This document shows positions 52,933 through 61,993 of a stretch of 64,000 bases of DNA, piece by piece (within the stretch, counting starts at the first letter, position 1; every line of letters starts with the position of its first letter). The translations under genes were made by a program, and so were the position numbers. Below the pieces are notes generated by a model, which saw only the letters and a program-made list of their open reading frames with translations, made no database searches and was not told where the DNA came from. Source of the stretch: Marivita sp. XM-24bin2 (GTDB lineage Bacteria > Pseudomonadota > Alphaproteobacteria > Rhodobacterales > Rhodobacteraceae); the NCBI GenBank assembly GCA_003149565.1, contig QCWH01000011.1, positions 1 through 64,000 of the forward strand, read 5' to 3'.

Positions 52933-53013
52933 ACGCCGCCTTTTGCCGAGCACTCTGCTCAAGGTAGTGGCGCGACATGGCACAAGATGGGCAGTTTTGC
53001 GACGAGACGCGGA

Positions 53014-53775
53014 TTACACAAACTGCTCGCGGATCAGTCGTTCCTCAAGCCCGTGGCCCGGATCGAACAGCACGCGGTGAGCGATTGACGGCTCGGACCG
53101 GATGTCGACCCGCACGACGTCGCGCACGGCACGGGCATCGGCTTCGGCCATCACCGGGCGCTTTTCCGGATTGAGCACATCAAAGGTGACCTCGGCCGTC
53201 TTCGGCAAGAGCGCCCCGCGCCAGCGGCGAGGCCGGAAGGCGGACATCGCGGTGAGGGCCAGCACGTCGGACCCGATGGGCAGGATCGGACCGTGGGCGG
53301 AATAGTTGTACGCGGTCGATCCGGCGGGCGTGGCGACCAGCGCACCATCGCAGACCAGTTCGGACATGCGCACCTTGCCATCTACGCTGATCCGAAGTCT
53401 GGCCGCCTGCGGACCGGCGCGCAGCAGTGAGACCTCGTTGATTGCCAAGGCTCTATGTGTCTGTCCATCATCGCTTGTGGCGAGCATCGACAGCGGATTG
53501 ATGACCTCTTCTTGCGCCTGCTGCAGACGCTCTTCGAGCCCGTGCTCGGAGTATTCGTTCATCAGGAAGCCAACGGTTCCCCGGTTCATGCCGTAGACAG
53601 GCGCGGCCAGATCCTGTGTCCGGTGCAGGGTGGACAGCATGAAACCGTCACCACCCAGAGCCACAATCACATCCGCGCCATCCTCGTTGTGATCGCCATA
53701 GCGCCGGGTCAGCCCGGCTTTGGCGGCTTGAGCAATCGGCGCCGGGCTGGCAGCAAACGCAATGCGCAGGGACAT
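53014..53775 (-). CDS. nadK: NAD kinase
   Basis: A 253-residue ATP-NAD kinase with the signature [14 protein letters not shown], then [14 protein letters not shown] and [20 protein letters not shown]. It phosphorylates NAD to NADP. It is slightly short, as in other alphaproteobacterial enzymes. It is divergent from glyA across 170 bases. Confidence 0.95.
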   Translation of the reverse strand: MSLRIAFAASPAPIAQAAKAGLTRRYGDHNEDGADVIVALGGDGFMLSTLHRTQDLAAPVYGMNRGTVGFLMNEYSEHGLEERLQQAQEEVINPLSMLATSDDGQTHRALAINEVSLLRAGPQAARLRISVDGKVRMSELVCDGALVATPAGSTAYNYSAHGPILPIGSDVLALTAMSAFRPRRWRGALLPKTAEVTFDVLNPEKRPVMAEADARAVRDVVRVDIRSEPSIAHRVLFDPGHGLEERLIREQFV

Positions 53776-53945
53776 ACGGGTGGGTTCCTATCGGGGTCTT
53801 ACGGTTCCGAAACAAGCACAAACATCCGCTCTGCGCCAGACATGGCGCAGCTTTGTGTCGTGTGGTCGCTTTCCAACCTTTGCCTTTTGGCGCAACTCCT
53901 ATACGTAACCGCCAAAGTTTGACCCGCTTCAAGGAGGCCCTGCCC

Positions 53946-55241
53946 ATGAACGCCCCGCACCGCGAAACCGGTTTCTTCACCAAATCGCTGGCCGACAGCG
54001 ACCCGGACCTGTTCCAGTCGATCACCGACGAACTGGGCCGCCAGCGCGACGAGATCGAGCTGATCGCCTCTGAGAACATCGTCAGCCGCGCCGTGATGGA
54101 AGCGCAGGGCTCGGTGATGACCAACAAATATGCCGAAGGCTATCCCGGCCGTCGCTACTACGGCGGGTGCCAGTTCGTCGATGTGGCCGAAAACCTTGCC
54201 ATCGAGCGGGCGTGCCAGCTCTTCAATTGCGGTTTCGCCAACGTTCAGCCGAACTCCGGCTCTCAGGCAAACCAGGGTGTGTTCACCGCGCTCTTGCAGC
54301 CGGGCGACACGATCCTTGGCATGAGCCTTGATGCCGGTGGTCACCTGACCCACGGTGCGGCCCCGAACCAGTCGGGCAAGTGGTTCAACGCGATCCAGTA
54401 CGGAGTGCGTCAGCAGGACAACATGCTGGACTACGATCAGGTTCAGGAATTGGCAAACGAACACAAGCCGAAGCTCATCATCGCTGGTGGCTCGGCCATC
54501 CCGCGCCAGATCGACTTTGCCAAGATGCGCGAGATCGCGGATTCAGTAGGTGCTTACCTGCATGTCGACATGGCACACTTTGCCGGACTCGTTGCGGCGG
54601 GCGAACACCCCAGCCCGTTCCCGCACGCCCATGTGGCGACAACAACAACACACAAAACCCTGCGTGGTCCGCGCGGCGGGATGATCCTGACCAATGACGA
54701 GGCGCTGGCCAAGAAGTTCAACTCGGCGATCTTCCCGGGCATTCAGGGGGGTCCCCTGATGCATGTAATCGCGGCCAAGGCCGTGGCCTTTGGCGAAGCG
54801 CTGCGACCCGAGTTCAAGACCTACCAGCAGAACGTGATCCGCAACGCGCAGGCGCTGTCGGACCAGCTGATCAAGGGCGGTCTGGACACGGTGACCCACG
54901 GCACCGACACCCATGTGGTGCTGGTCGATCTGCGCCCGAAAGGCGTGAAGGGCAACGCAACCGAAAAGGCACTGGGCCGCGCCCATATCACCTGCAACAA
55001 GAACGGCGTGCCGTTCGATCCGGAAAAACCGACGATCACCTCGGGTATTCGTCTGGGTTCGCCTGCGGGCACGACACGCGGGTTCATGGAATCCGAGTTC
55101 CGCCAGATTGCCGACTGGATCATCGAAGTGGTCGATGGGCTGGCCGCCAATGGTGAGGACGGCAACAGCGCGGTCGAAGACAAAGTTCGCGCCGAAGTGG
55201 CCGAGCTGTGCGCCCGCTTCCCGATCTATCCTGATCTTTGA
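53946..55241 (+). CDS. glyA: Serine hydroxymethyltransferase
   Basis: A 431-residue PLP enzyme with the lysine motif [16 protein letters not shown] and the family start [20 protein letters not shown]. It interconverts serine and glycine and charges tetrahydrofolate, linking to gcvTHP in one-carbon metabolism. The start has AAGGAGG upstream. A strong terminator follows at 55314, after a pair of palindromes. No THF-type riboswitch is seen in the 170-base leader. Confidence 0.97.
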   Translation: MNAPHRETGFFTKSLADSDPDLFQSITDELGRQRDEIELIASENIVSRAVMEAQGSVMTNKYAEGYPGRRYYGGCQFVDVAENLAIERACQLFNCGFANVQPNSGSQANQGVFTALLQPGDTILGMSLDAGGHLTHGAAPNQSGKWFNAIQYGVRQQDNMLDYDQVQELANEHKPKLIIAGGSAIPRQIDFAKMREIADSVGAYLHVDMAHFAGLVAAGEHPSPFPHAHVATTTTHKTLRGPRGGMILTNDEALAKKFNSAIFPGIQGGPLMHVIAAKAVAFGEALRPEFKTYQQNVIRNAQALSDQLIKGGLDTVTHGTDTHVVLVDLRPKGVKGNATEKALGRAHITCNKNGVPFDPEKPTITSGIRLGSPAGTTRGFMESEFRQIADWIIEVVDGLAANGEDGNSAVEDKVRAEVAELCARFPIYPDL

Positions 55242-55250
55242 GCGGGGCGC

Positions 55251-55292
55251 ACGATGCGTCGACGCATCGTAACGTTTCCGTCGACGGAAACG
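55251..55292. repeat. Two tandem GTCGAC-centred perfect palindromes
   Basis: 55251-55270 (ACGATGCGTCGACGCATCGT) and 55273-55292 (CGTTTCCGTCGACGGAAACG) are two perfect 20-base palindromes, each centred on GTCGAC, just behind glyA. A related pair lies at 61253-61294. Confidence 0.85.
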
Positions 55293-55313
55293 CATCGCCA
55301 TAAGTGAACAGCG

Positions 55314-55345
55314 AAGACGCCCGAAAACACCGGGCGTCTTTTTTT
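55314..55345 (+). terminator. Rho-independent terminator after glyA
   Basis: AAGACGCCCG-aaaacac-CGGGCGTCTT followed by TTTTT. A strong 10-bp stem. Confidence 0.92.
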
Positions 55346-55391
55346 GCCACCCGTACTTTTCATTTCAATTTTCCGACGTATAGTCGCGGCC

Positions 55392-55478
55392 ATGACACGT
55401 TTGGCCCATATCGCAACTCGCCCGCGCTCCTGCGCGCCTCTTGCGCTGGCCACCCGTCTTCTCCTAATCCGCCTCTGA
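55392..55478 (+). CDS. Leucine leader peptide of the cupin-leuA operon (28 aa)
   Basis: ATG at 55392 opens a 28-codon frame with seven Leu codons. They include three in a row near the end (CTT CTC CTA, 55458-55466) in the C-terminal sequence TRLLLIRL just before TGA. It lies 70 bases before the cupin gene and 438 bases before leuA. This is the layout of an attenuation leader: ribosomes short of charged Leu-tRNA would stall on the Leu run. The last Leu codon and stop lie in the arm of a 10-bp hairpin (55472-55508). No good Shine-Dalgarno is visible. Confidence 0.7.
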   Translation: MTRLAHIATRPRSCAPLALATRLLLIRL

Positions 55479-55508
55479 GCGCGGCCTATCGGCGCGACCG
55501 CTCAGAGG
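55472..55508 (+). promoter_or_regulatory. Hairpin overlapping the leader peptide stop
   Basis: CCTCTGAGCG (55472-55481) pairs perfectly with CGCTCAGAGG (55499-55508). The 5' arm contains the leader's last Leu codon and stop, so ribosome position should change folding. No T-run follows, so the effect may be transcription termination with Rho, or translational. Confidence 0.6.
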
Positions 55509-55548
55509 ATGCCCGTGACGCGCCGACGCACCCGGATAGGAAAGACCG

Positions 55549-55905
55549 ATGAACAAAATCAACCTCGCCGAAAAGCTGGCCCAATTTGCAAGCCATTGGG
55601 ATCCGCATGTCATTGCAAACTACAATGGCAACGATGTGATGGTGGTGAAACTGTCGGGCGAATTTCCCTTCCACAAGCATGACGACACGGACGATTTCTT
55701 TCTCGTTATTTCAGGCGAAGTAACCATGGACTACGAGGATGCGCCCTCGGTGACATTCGGACCCGGCGAAATGGTGATCGTGCCGAAAGGTACGCTCCAT
55801 CGCCCACGCGCCACGGCTGAGGCACACGTGTTGTTAATCGAACCTGCGGGCGAGCCGAATACCGGCGACAGCGGTGTACCACCGGCCGCCAAGCCTGCGA
55901 TCTAA
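55549..55905 (+). CDS. Cupin-domain protein
   Basis: A 118-residue single-domain cupin: FPFHKHDDTDDFFLVISGEV (first cupin motif with His ligands) and FGPGEMVIVPKGTLHRP (second motif). It probably binds a metal; the activity is unknown. It lies between the leucine leader and leuA, 11 bases before leuA, so it shares leucine control. ATG at 55549 has AGGAAAG upstream. Confidence 0.87.
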   Translation: MNKINLAEKLAQFASHWDPHVIANYNGNDVMVVKLSGEFPFHKHDDTDDFFLVISGEVTMDYEDAPSVTFGPGEMVIVPKGTLHRPRATAEAHVLLIEPAGEPNTGDSGVPPAAKPAI

Positions 55906-55916
55906 GGACAAAGCAC

Positions 55917-57476
55917 ATGACGGACGACAAGAACAGAGTTGTCATCTTCGACACCACTTTGCGCGACGGCGAACAATCCCCCGGCGCAACCATGACCCAT
56001 GCCGAGAAGCTCGAGATTGCCGAGCTTCTGGACGACATGGGTGTCGACATCATCGAAGCCGGGTTTCCCATCGCGTCCGAGGGCGATTTCCGCGCGGTGA
56101 GCGAGATCGCGCAGCGCTCCAGGAACGCGGTGATCTGCGGCCTCGCGCGGGCGCAATTGCCGGATATCGACCGCTGCTGGGAAGCGGTGCGCAACGCTGC
56201 GAAACCACGCATCCACACGTTCATAGGCACCTCGCCGCTGCACCGGGCGATCCCGAACCTGTCGCAGGATGAGATGGCCGAGCGGATCGAACAGACCGTG
56301 AGCCATGCGCGCAACCTCTGTGACAACGTGCAGTGGTCGCCGATGGACGCGACGCGGACCGAGTGGGACTACCTCTGCCGCGTGATCGAGATCGCGATCA
56401 AGGCGGGTGCCACGACGATCAACATCCCCGACACCGTGGGCTACACCGCGCCACGCGAATCCGCCGACCTGATCCGCCGCCTGATCGAGACCGTGCCGGG
56501 TGCCGACGAGGTGGTTTTCGCCACGCATTGTCATAACGATCTGGGCATGGCGACCGCGAACAGCCTTGCCGCGGTAGAAGCGGGCGCACGGCAGATCGAA
56601 TGCACGATCAACGGCCTTGGCGAACGCGCGGGCAACACCGCGCTGGAAGAGGTCGTCATGGCCATGAAAGTGCGCAACGACATCATGCCCTTCACGACAG
56701 GCATCGATACCAAGAAGATCATGCACATCTCGCGCCGCGTGGCGACTGTGTCGGGCTTCCCAGTGCAGTTCAACAAGGCCATCGTTGGCAAGAACGCCTT
56801 TGCGCACGAGTCGGGCATTCACCAGGATGGGATGCTCAAAAACGCCGAGACGTTCGAGATCATGCGTCCCGAGGACGTGGGCCTCGCGGGAACCTCCCTG
56901 CCCTTGGGCAAACACTCGGGCCGCGCCGCGCTTCGGGCCAAGCTCAAGGAATTGGGAGTTGATGTCGGAGACAACCAGCTCAAGGACATCTTCGTGCGCT
57001 TCAAGGATCTGGCCGATCGCAAGAAAGAGGTCTTCGACGACGACATCCTCGCCCTTGTCACCGCAACAACCGAAGGCGACGACGCGCTGCAGCTCGTGAA
57101 CCTCAAGGTGGTCTGCGGCACTGGCGGCCCGGCAGAAGCCACGCTTGAGATGGAGATCAACGGCGAGGACATGTCGGCAGTCAGTGAGGGAGACGGGCCG
57201 GTAGATGCGACCTTCAAGGCGATCCGCATGCTGCATCCAAACAAGGCGCGGTTGCAGCTTTATCAGGTGAACGCGGTCACCGAAGGGACCGATGCGCAGG
57301 CGACGGTCAGCGTGCGCCTTGAGGAAGATGGCATGATCGCCACGGGGCAGTCAGCGGATACCGACACGGTAGTGGCGTCGGCCAAGGCCTATATCCATGC
57401 ACTCAACCGTTTGATCGTGCGACGCGGCAAGACGGGTAAGGACGTCAAGGAAATCTCGTACCGGGATGTGACCTGA
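55917..57476 (+). CDS. leuA: 2-isopropylmalate synthase
   Basis: A 519-residue enzyme with the catalytic start VIFDTTLRDGEQSPGATMTH, the metal motif ATHCHNDLGMATANSLAAVE and the regulatory C-terminal domain (VTEGTDAQATVSVRLEEDGM). It condenses acetyl-CoA with 2-oxoisovalerate, the first committed step to leucine, and is normally inhibited by leucine. It is preceded by the cupin gene and the leucine leader. Confidence 0.97.
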   Translation: MTDDKNRVVIFDTTLRDGEQSPGATMTHAEKLEIAELLDDMGVDIIEAGFPIASEGDFRAVSEIAQRSRNAVICGLARAQLPDIDRCWEAVRNAAKPRIHTFIGTSPLHRAIPNLSQDEMAERIEQTVSHARNLCDNVQWSPMDATRTEWDYLCRVIEIAIKAGATTINIPDTVGYTAPRESADLIRRLIETVPGADEVVFATHCHNDLGMATANSLAAVEAGARQIECTINGLGERAGNTALEEVVMAMKVRNDIMPFTTGIDTKKIMHISRRVATVSGFPVQFNKAIVGKNAFAHESGIHQDGMLKNAETFEIMRPEDVGLAGTSLPLGKHSGRAALRAKLKELGVDVGDNQLKDIFVRFKDLADRKKEVFDDDILALVTATTEGDDALQLVNLKVVCGTGGPAEATLEMEINGEDMSAVSEGDGPVDATFKAIRMLHPNKARLQLYQVNAVTEGTDAQATVSVRLEEDGMIATGQSADTDTVVASAKAYIHALNRLIVRRGKTGKDVKEISYRDVT

Positions 57477-57481
57477 GACCC

Positions 57482-57530
57482 GGTGCGTGCAAGCACACAC
57501 CCTACGTAGGGTGCCGTGCTTGCACGCACC
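57482..57530. terminator. Large nested inverted repeat between leuA and the helicase gene
   Basis: Outer arms GGTGCGTGCAAGCAC and GTGCTTGCACGCACC enclose the perfect palindrome CACCCTACGTAGGGTG. The 49-base structure sits between the two convergent stops and may act as a bidirectional block despite lacking a T-run. Confidence 0.6.
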
Positions 57531-57534
57531 AGGT

Positions 57535-59982
57535 TCAATACGGCACGCGCCATTTCGGCTTGCTTGGTTGTGCTTCGACCTGCGCCAGACCGCTGGCCTC
57601 CATCAGTCGCGTGATCTCTTCCTCCAGAAGCCGTTCATCCGCTTGCCCCCGCACCGGCACGCGGCCCGGTTCCAGGAACAAAGGCGCTGCCAGCGGCGTG
57701 ACCCGATCCAACCGCAGCAGATCAACCCGGTCGCCCACGCGCTCCGCCATCTCGCGGATGCGGGCGAAATCGACCAATCCGCGCATCGCCTCTTCGCGGG
57801 TGATCTGCATGAGCAGGTGGTCGGGATCGTATTTCAGCAGCGTGTCATAAAGGATGTCCGACGACATGGTGGCCTGCCGCCCGGTCTTGCGCTGACCTCC
57901 GAGGTTGCGTTCGATCAGGCCCGCAATGGTCGCTGACGCGCGGAAGGTGCGTTTCATCACGGCATTCCCCGCCAGCCAGCCATCCAAGCCTGCCTCCAAC
58001 GCGGCCAGATCAAAGAGTGGCGCGGGGTCGATCACCGCGTCCAGGCCCCAGATCAATACTGCATAATCTGTGGCGACGAAGCCCATGGGTGCCAAACCTT
58101 CCTCTTCCATCCGCTTGGTCAGTAGTAGGCCAAGCGTCTGCATCGCGTTGCGCCCGGCAAAACCATAGGCGACCAATTGCTCGCGCCCGTCATGCGGAAA
58201 GCTTTCGATCAAAAGTCGCCCCGGTTCGGGCAAGCGGCTGACGCGGCGCTGGATGTCGAGCCAGTCGCGCGTGTGGGCCGGCAGTTCCGGCCAATTGTCC
58301 CGCTGGAACATGTGCAGAATGCGGTTCGACAGCTGAGTGGAGGTCGCGAACTTTGTGCCCATGAAGGTAGCGATCTTGGGCTTGCGGCCAGGGTCGCGGG
58401 TCACTTCGACGGTGAGTTCGCGCAGGCCTTCATACCGGACGAGCTGACCCCCGATCAGGAAAGTATCTCCCTTGGTCAGTGTTGCTGCAAAGCCTTCTTC
58501 GATTTCACCCAGCGGCGCGCCACCCCGGCCCCGCCATTTCACCTTGAGCGTGTCGGTGTCCTGAATGGTGCCGATATTCTGCCGGATGCGCGCGGCAGAT
58601 CGCGGATCCCGCAGCTGCCAGCGGCCATCGGGCAATTGCTTCAGTCGCTGCCACTGATCGTACGCGCGCAAGGCGTAACCACCCGTAGCGCAGAAATTCA
58701 GACAGTCGTCAAACTCGTCGCGAGTGAGGTCTGCATAGGCCCCGGCGCTTGTCATCTCGGCATAAAGCGCGCCAGCGTCGAACGGACCGGAGCAAGCGGC
58801 AATCAGAATGTGCTGGCAGAGCACATCGCGTGGCCCGCGCCCGCGGCTGTCTCCGTCGAGATCATGCGCTTTGACCGCTTCCAGCGCCGCCACGCATTCC
58901 ACAACTTCAAACCGGTTGGCAGGAACCAGCAGTGCTTTCGACGGCGCGTTGTAGCGGTGGTTTGCGCGACCAATGCGCTGCACCAGACGTTTGACGTTCT
59001 TCGGCGCGCCGATCTGGATCACCAAATCCACATCGCCCCAGTCGATCCCAAGATCAAGGCTGCCGGTGCAGACAATCGCCCGCAGGTCGCCCCGCACCAT
59101 CGCCGCTTCGACCTTTTCACGTTGTTGCCGGTCGAGTGACCCGTGATGGATGCCGATGGGCAAGGCGTCTTCATTGGCGAGCCAGAGATTGTGAAAGAAG
59201 ATCTCGGCCTGTGCGCGGGTGTTGTGGAAGATCAGCGTCGTCTTGTGCTGTTTGACCTGCTCCAGCACCGCCCGAATACTGTATTTCGCACCACCACCGG
59301 ACCAAGGAGGTGGCTCATCCGTGACCAGCATCGAGATGTCCGGCTCCGGCCCCGGATCGGCGATGACGATTTCGCAGGTGTCCGGATGGCGTGCCAAAAG
59401 CCGCGCGATGGCGTCAGGGTCATCGACGGTGGCAGAGAGGCCGACACGGCGCAGGTCGGGGCACATGGCCTGCAAGCGGGCAAGCGCCAGCATCAGTTGA
59501 TCGCCGCGTTTGGATTCCGCCAGCGCGTGGATCTCATCCACCACCACCCGCTGTACGCCTTTGAACATGCGCGGCGCATCTTCATAGCTCGTCAGCAAAG
59601 CCAGCGATTCAGGTGTGGTCAGCAGAATATGCGGCGGATCTGCGCGCTGTCGCTTCTTGATATGGGCCGAGGTGTCACCGGTGCGATCCTCGACCCGGAT
59701 CGGCAGTCCGGCCTCGTCAATGGGCGTGCGCAGGTTGCGCTTGATGTCGGCGGCCAGCGCCTTGAGCGGGCTGACATAAAGCGTGTGCAGCCCGTCGCGC
59801 GGATCGTTTGCCAACTCCACCAGCGTCGGCAGGAACCCCGCCAGTGTCTTGCCGCCCCCGGTGGGCGCGATGAGCAGCAAGCAAGGATCGGACGCCCGGT
59901 TCAGCATGTCCTCCTGATGCGGATGGATCGACCATCCTCGGGTGTCGAACCAGGATTGAAGGGAAGCGGGCAAAGCGGTCAT
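57535..59982 (-). CDS. Ligase-associated DNA damage response DEAD/H-box helicase (Lhr-like)
   Basis: An 815-residue superfamily-2 helicase: Walker A LLIAPTGGGKTLAGFLP, motif II VVVDEIHALAESKRGDQLML, motif III VGLSATVDDP, motif VI QRIGRANHR. The long C-terminal part typical of the Lhr-like enzymes encoded with an ATP-dependent DNA ligase and exonuclease follows (TFLIGGQLVRYEGLRELTVE, YDPDHLLMQITREEAMRGLV). It probably serves DNA repair. The usual partners (ligase, Lhr-associated phosphoesterase) are not in the window. ATG at 59982 has GAGGG upstream. Confidence 0.92.
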   Translation of the reverse strand: MTALPASLQSWFDTRGWSIHPHQEDMLNRASDPCLLLIAPTGGGKTLAGFLPTLVELANDPRDGLHTLYVSPLKALAADIKRNLRTPIDEAGLPIRVEDRTGDTSAHIKKRQRADPPHILLTTPESLALLTSYEDAPRMFKGVQRVVVDEIHALAESKRGDQLMLALARLQAMCPDLRRVGLSATVDDPDAIARLLARHPDTCEIVIADPGPEPDISMLVTDEPPPWSGGGAKYSIRAVLEQVKQHKTTLIFHNTRAQAEIFFHNLWLANEDALPIGIHHGSLDRQQREKVEAAMVRGDLRAIVCTGSLDLGIDWGDVDLVIQIGAPKNVKRLVQRIGRANHRYNAPSKALLVPANRFEVVECVAALEAVKAHDLDGDSRGRGPRDVLCQHILIAACSGPFDAGALYAEMTSAGAYADLTRDEFDDCLNFCATGGYALRAYDQWQRLKQLPDGRWQLRDPRSAARIRQNIGTIQDTDTLKVKWRGRGGAPLGEIEEGFAATLTKGDTFLIGGQLVRYEGLRELTVEVTRDPGRKPKIATFMGTKFATSTQLSNRILHMFQRDNWPELPAHTRDWLDIQRRVSRLPEPGRLLIESFPHDGREQLVAYGFAGRNAMQTLGLLLTKRMEEEGLAPMGFVATDYAVLIWGLDAVIDPAPLFDLAALEAGLDGWLAGNAVMKRTFRASATIAGLIERNLGGQRKTGRQATMSSDILYDTLLKYDPDHLLMQITREEAMRGLVDFARIREMAERVGDRVDLLRLDRVTPLAAPLFLEPGRVPVRGQADERLLEEEITRLMEASGLAQVEAQPSKPKWRVPY

Positions 59983-60084
59983 GCCCTCTACATATGCCGC
60001 CCTTGGGCAAAGAAAAACGCAGAACGCACATTGCAGGCCGGATCGGCATGACGGATGGTGCACACACTTCCGAAAGGCCTAGGC

Positions 60085-61269
60085 ATGCGCACCCCTCCCC
60101 CGCTGTTGTTGACCCTCACACTGTATCTCGCAGGCCTAGGCGCGGCAGGACAGTTTTCAAAACTGGCGGTGAGTTTCGTCACGCTGACCGAGGTCTACGC
60201 CGGACATGGCGAAGCCATACTCGGGCTGGCGGTGTCGCTGATCAGCCTTGTCGGCCTGATCCTTGGGCTGGTTGCTGGCATCGTCGTCACGCGCATCGGG
60301 GCACGACGGGCGCTGCTTGCAGCTTTGGCACTGGGGGCTGTGATGTCGCTCTGGCAAGCCACGCTGCCTTCATTGCCGGTGCTGATGGTGAGCCGTGTGC
60401 TGGAAGGCGCGTCTCATCTGCTGATCGTCGTCGCGGCGCCAACGCTGATTGCCGAGACCACACCAGACCGATATCGCCCAGCAGCGCTGACGCTCTGGAG
60501 CACGTTTTTCGGCGTGGCCTTCGCGCTGACCGCTGTCATTGCGCCCGGCGTGATCGCGCATGGTGGACTGGCTTTGCTGATCGGAGGGCACGGTGTCTGG
60601 ATGGCGGTGGCAGGTCTGGCGGTCCTTCTGGTCTTGCCACGCCCGGTGATGGCCCCATCACCGCCTTCAAGGGTTTCGCTGCTGCGCCGCCATGTGACGG
60701 CTTATGCAACACCCGGAATTGCCACGCCAGCCTTGGCGTGGTTGTGCTATACGCTCACTTTCGTGTCTGTCCTTACGGCTTTGCCGCTCCTGACCCAAGG
60801 CACCGCACCCACGTGGCTCGTCGCCATTGCGCCCTTGGTCTCGATCGGCGTTGCACTAACCGTGGGCGTTGCCCTTCTGTCCCGCCACCCGGCGCGACCG
60901 GTGGTGACGCTGGGGTTTGCGCTTTGTGTGGCTGTGGCCGTCGGCATTCTGCTCGCAGGGTTCACCGCGGTCACAGTGATTCTGCTCTTTGCCTGCATGG
61001 CCTTTGTTCAAAGCGCGGGTTTTGCCATTGTGCCCCAGATCAATCCGGATGCGGCATCACGGGCCTTGGCCAATGGGGCGTTGGCTCAGATGGGCAACCT
61101 TGGAAATTTGACTGGAACGCCACTGCTTATCGCGCTTTATCAGGGCGCTCCGGTTCTCGGCCCGTTCCTGTTTCTGGTCATTGCTTATGGCAGTGGTGTT
61201 GCGATCAGCTGGGTGCTCGGACGCAGGGCCGTGGCGGCAATGGATGCCGGGCCTGTTTCAGTCGACTGA
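60085..61269 (+). CDS. MFS transporter
   Basis: A 394-residue membrane protein with about twelve helices and MFS features (SLISLVGLILGLVAGIVVTR, RIGARRALLAALALGAVMSL, VSRVLEGASHLLIVVAAPTL). Substrate unknown. ATG at 60085 has GAAAGG upstream; an earlier in-frame ATG gives a non-hydrophobic extension. Its stop lies inside the palindrome at 61253. Confidence 0.88.
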   Translation: MRTPPPLLLTLTLYLAGLGAAGQFSKLAVSFVTLTEVYAGHGEAILGLAVSLISLVGLILGLVAGIVVTRIGARRALLAALALGAVMSLWQATLPSLPVLMVSRVLEGASHLLIVVAAPTLIAETTPDRYRPAALTLWSTFFGVAFALTAVIAPGVIAHGGLALLIGGHGVWMAVAGLAVLLVLPRPVMAPSPPSRVSLLRRHVTAYATPGIATPALAWLCYTLTFVSVLTALPLLTQGTAPTWLVAIAPLVSIGVALTVGVALLSRHPARPVVTLGFALCVAVAVGILLAGFTAVTVILLFACMAFVQSAGFAIVPQINPDAASRALANGALAQMGNLGNLTGTPLLIALYQGAPVLGPFLFLVIAYGSGVAISWVLGRRAVAAMDAGPVSVD

Positions 61270-61294
61270 AACAGCGAACGCGTCGCCGCGTTCG
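61253..61294. repeat. Pair of GTCG-centred palindromes between MFS and riboflavin synthase genes
   Basis: 61253-61274 is a perfect 22-base palindrome with centre TTTCAGTCGACTGAAA; it contains the MFS stop codon. 61275-61294 (CGAACGCGTCGCCGCGTTCG) is a near-palindrome. It shows the same two types as at 55251-55292, in reverse order. Confidence 0.8.
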
Positions 61295-61885
61295 TTACCC
61301 CTGCATCTCGGCCAGGCGCGCCACGTAACGGGCCAGAGTGTCGATTTCGAGGTTGACCCTATCACCCACCTTGGATGCCCCCCAAGTCGTGACCTCTTGG
61401 GTGTGCGGAATGATATTCACGCCGAAACGGGTCTCATCGACCTCATTGACCGTTAGGGATGTGCCATCGAGCGCCACCGACCCTTTCGGTGCGATGAACC
61501 TTGCGAGGGCGCGCGGCGCCTCGAAGGTATAGCGGACACTATCGCCTTCGGGACGCATCTCGACGATCTCGGCCAGTCCGTCGACATGCCCGGAAACGAT
61601 ATGCCCCCCCAGCTCATCTCCGACCTTGAGCGCACGTTCGAGATTGATTTTCTGGCCTTCGACCCATTGGCCGATATTGGTCTTGTCCAGCGTTTCAGCG
61701 CTGATCTCGACATCGAACCAATCGGGGCCAAGCTCGACAACGGTCAGACAAACACCACTGCAGGCAATCGACGCGCCGATATCAATGTTTTGTGTGTCAT
61801 AGGCCGTACCGATGCGCGCGCGCAGGTCGCCCCGGTGTTCGAGGCTGCGGATTTCCCCAATGTCTGTCACGATACCGGTAAACAT
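61295..61885 (-). CDS. ribE: Riboflavin synthase alpha chain
   Basis: A 196-residue protein with the two-fold lumazine-binding repeat: FTGIVTDIGEIRSLEHRGDL with SIACSGVCLTVVEL, and ELGGHIVSGHVDGLAEIVEM with SVALDGTSLTVNEV. It joins two dimethylribityllumazine molecules to riboflavin. ATG at 61885 has GAGGG upstream. No FMN riboswitch is seen. It is convergent with the MFS gene. Confidence 0.96.
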   Translation of the reverse strand: MFTGIVTDIGEIRSLEHRGDLRARIGTAYDTQNIDIGASIACSGVCLTVVELGPDWFDVEISAETLDKTNIGQWVEGQKINLERALKVGDELGGHIVSGHVDGLAEIVEMRPEGDSVRYTFEAPRALARFIAPKGSVALDGTSLTVNEVDETRFGVNIIPHTQEVTTWGASKVGDRVNLEIDTLARYVARLAEMQG

Positions 61886-61993
61886 GATGTAGCCCTCACC
61901 GTCATCATCCGCGCTAGCTCCTGCGGAATATTGGTTCTCAGAATGCCGCTGTGTGTGATAATTGCGGATCAGACCGAGGGATACTGCGCGACC

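Noticed and set aside
53776..53945. A tetrahydrofolate or other riboswitch before glyA
   Set aside because: No conserved aptamer elements could be seen in the 170-base gap, only a normal Shine-Dalgarno.
55472..55508. Leader hairpin as a classical intrinsic terminator
   Set aside because: No run of T follows the stem, so it is listed as a regulatory hairpin of unknown mechanism.
61586..61993. N-terminal extension of the KpsS-type protein
   Set aside because: It overlaps the riboflavin synthase gene in antisense, and KpsS-like sequence starts only at about 61994.
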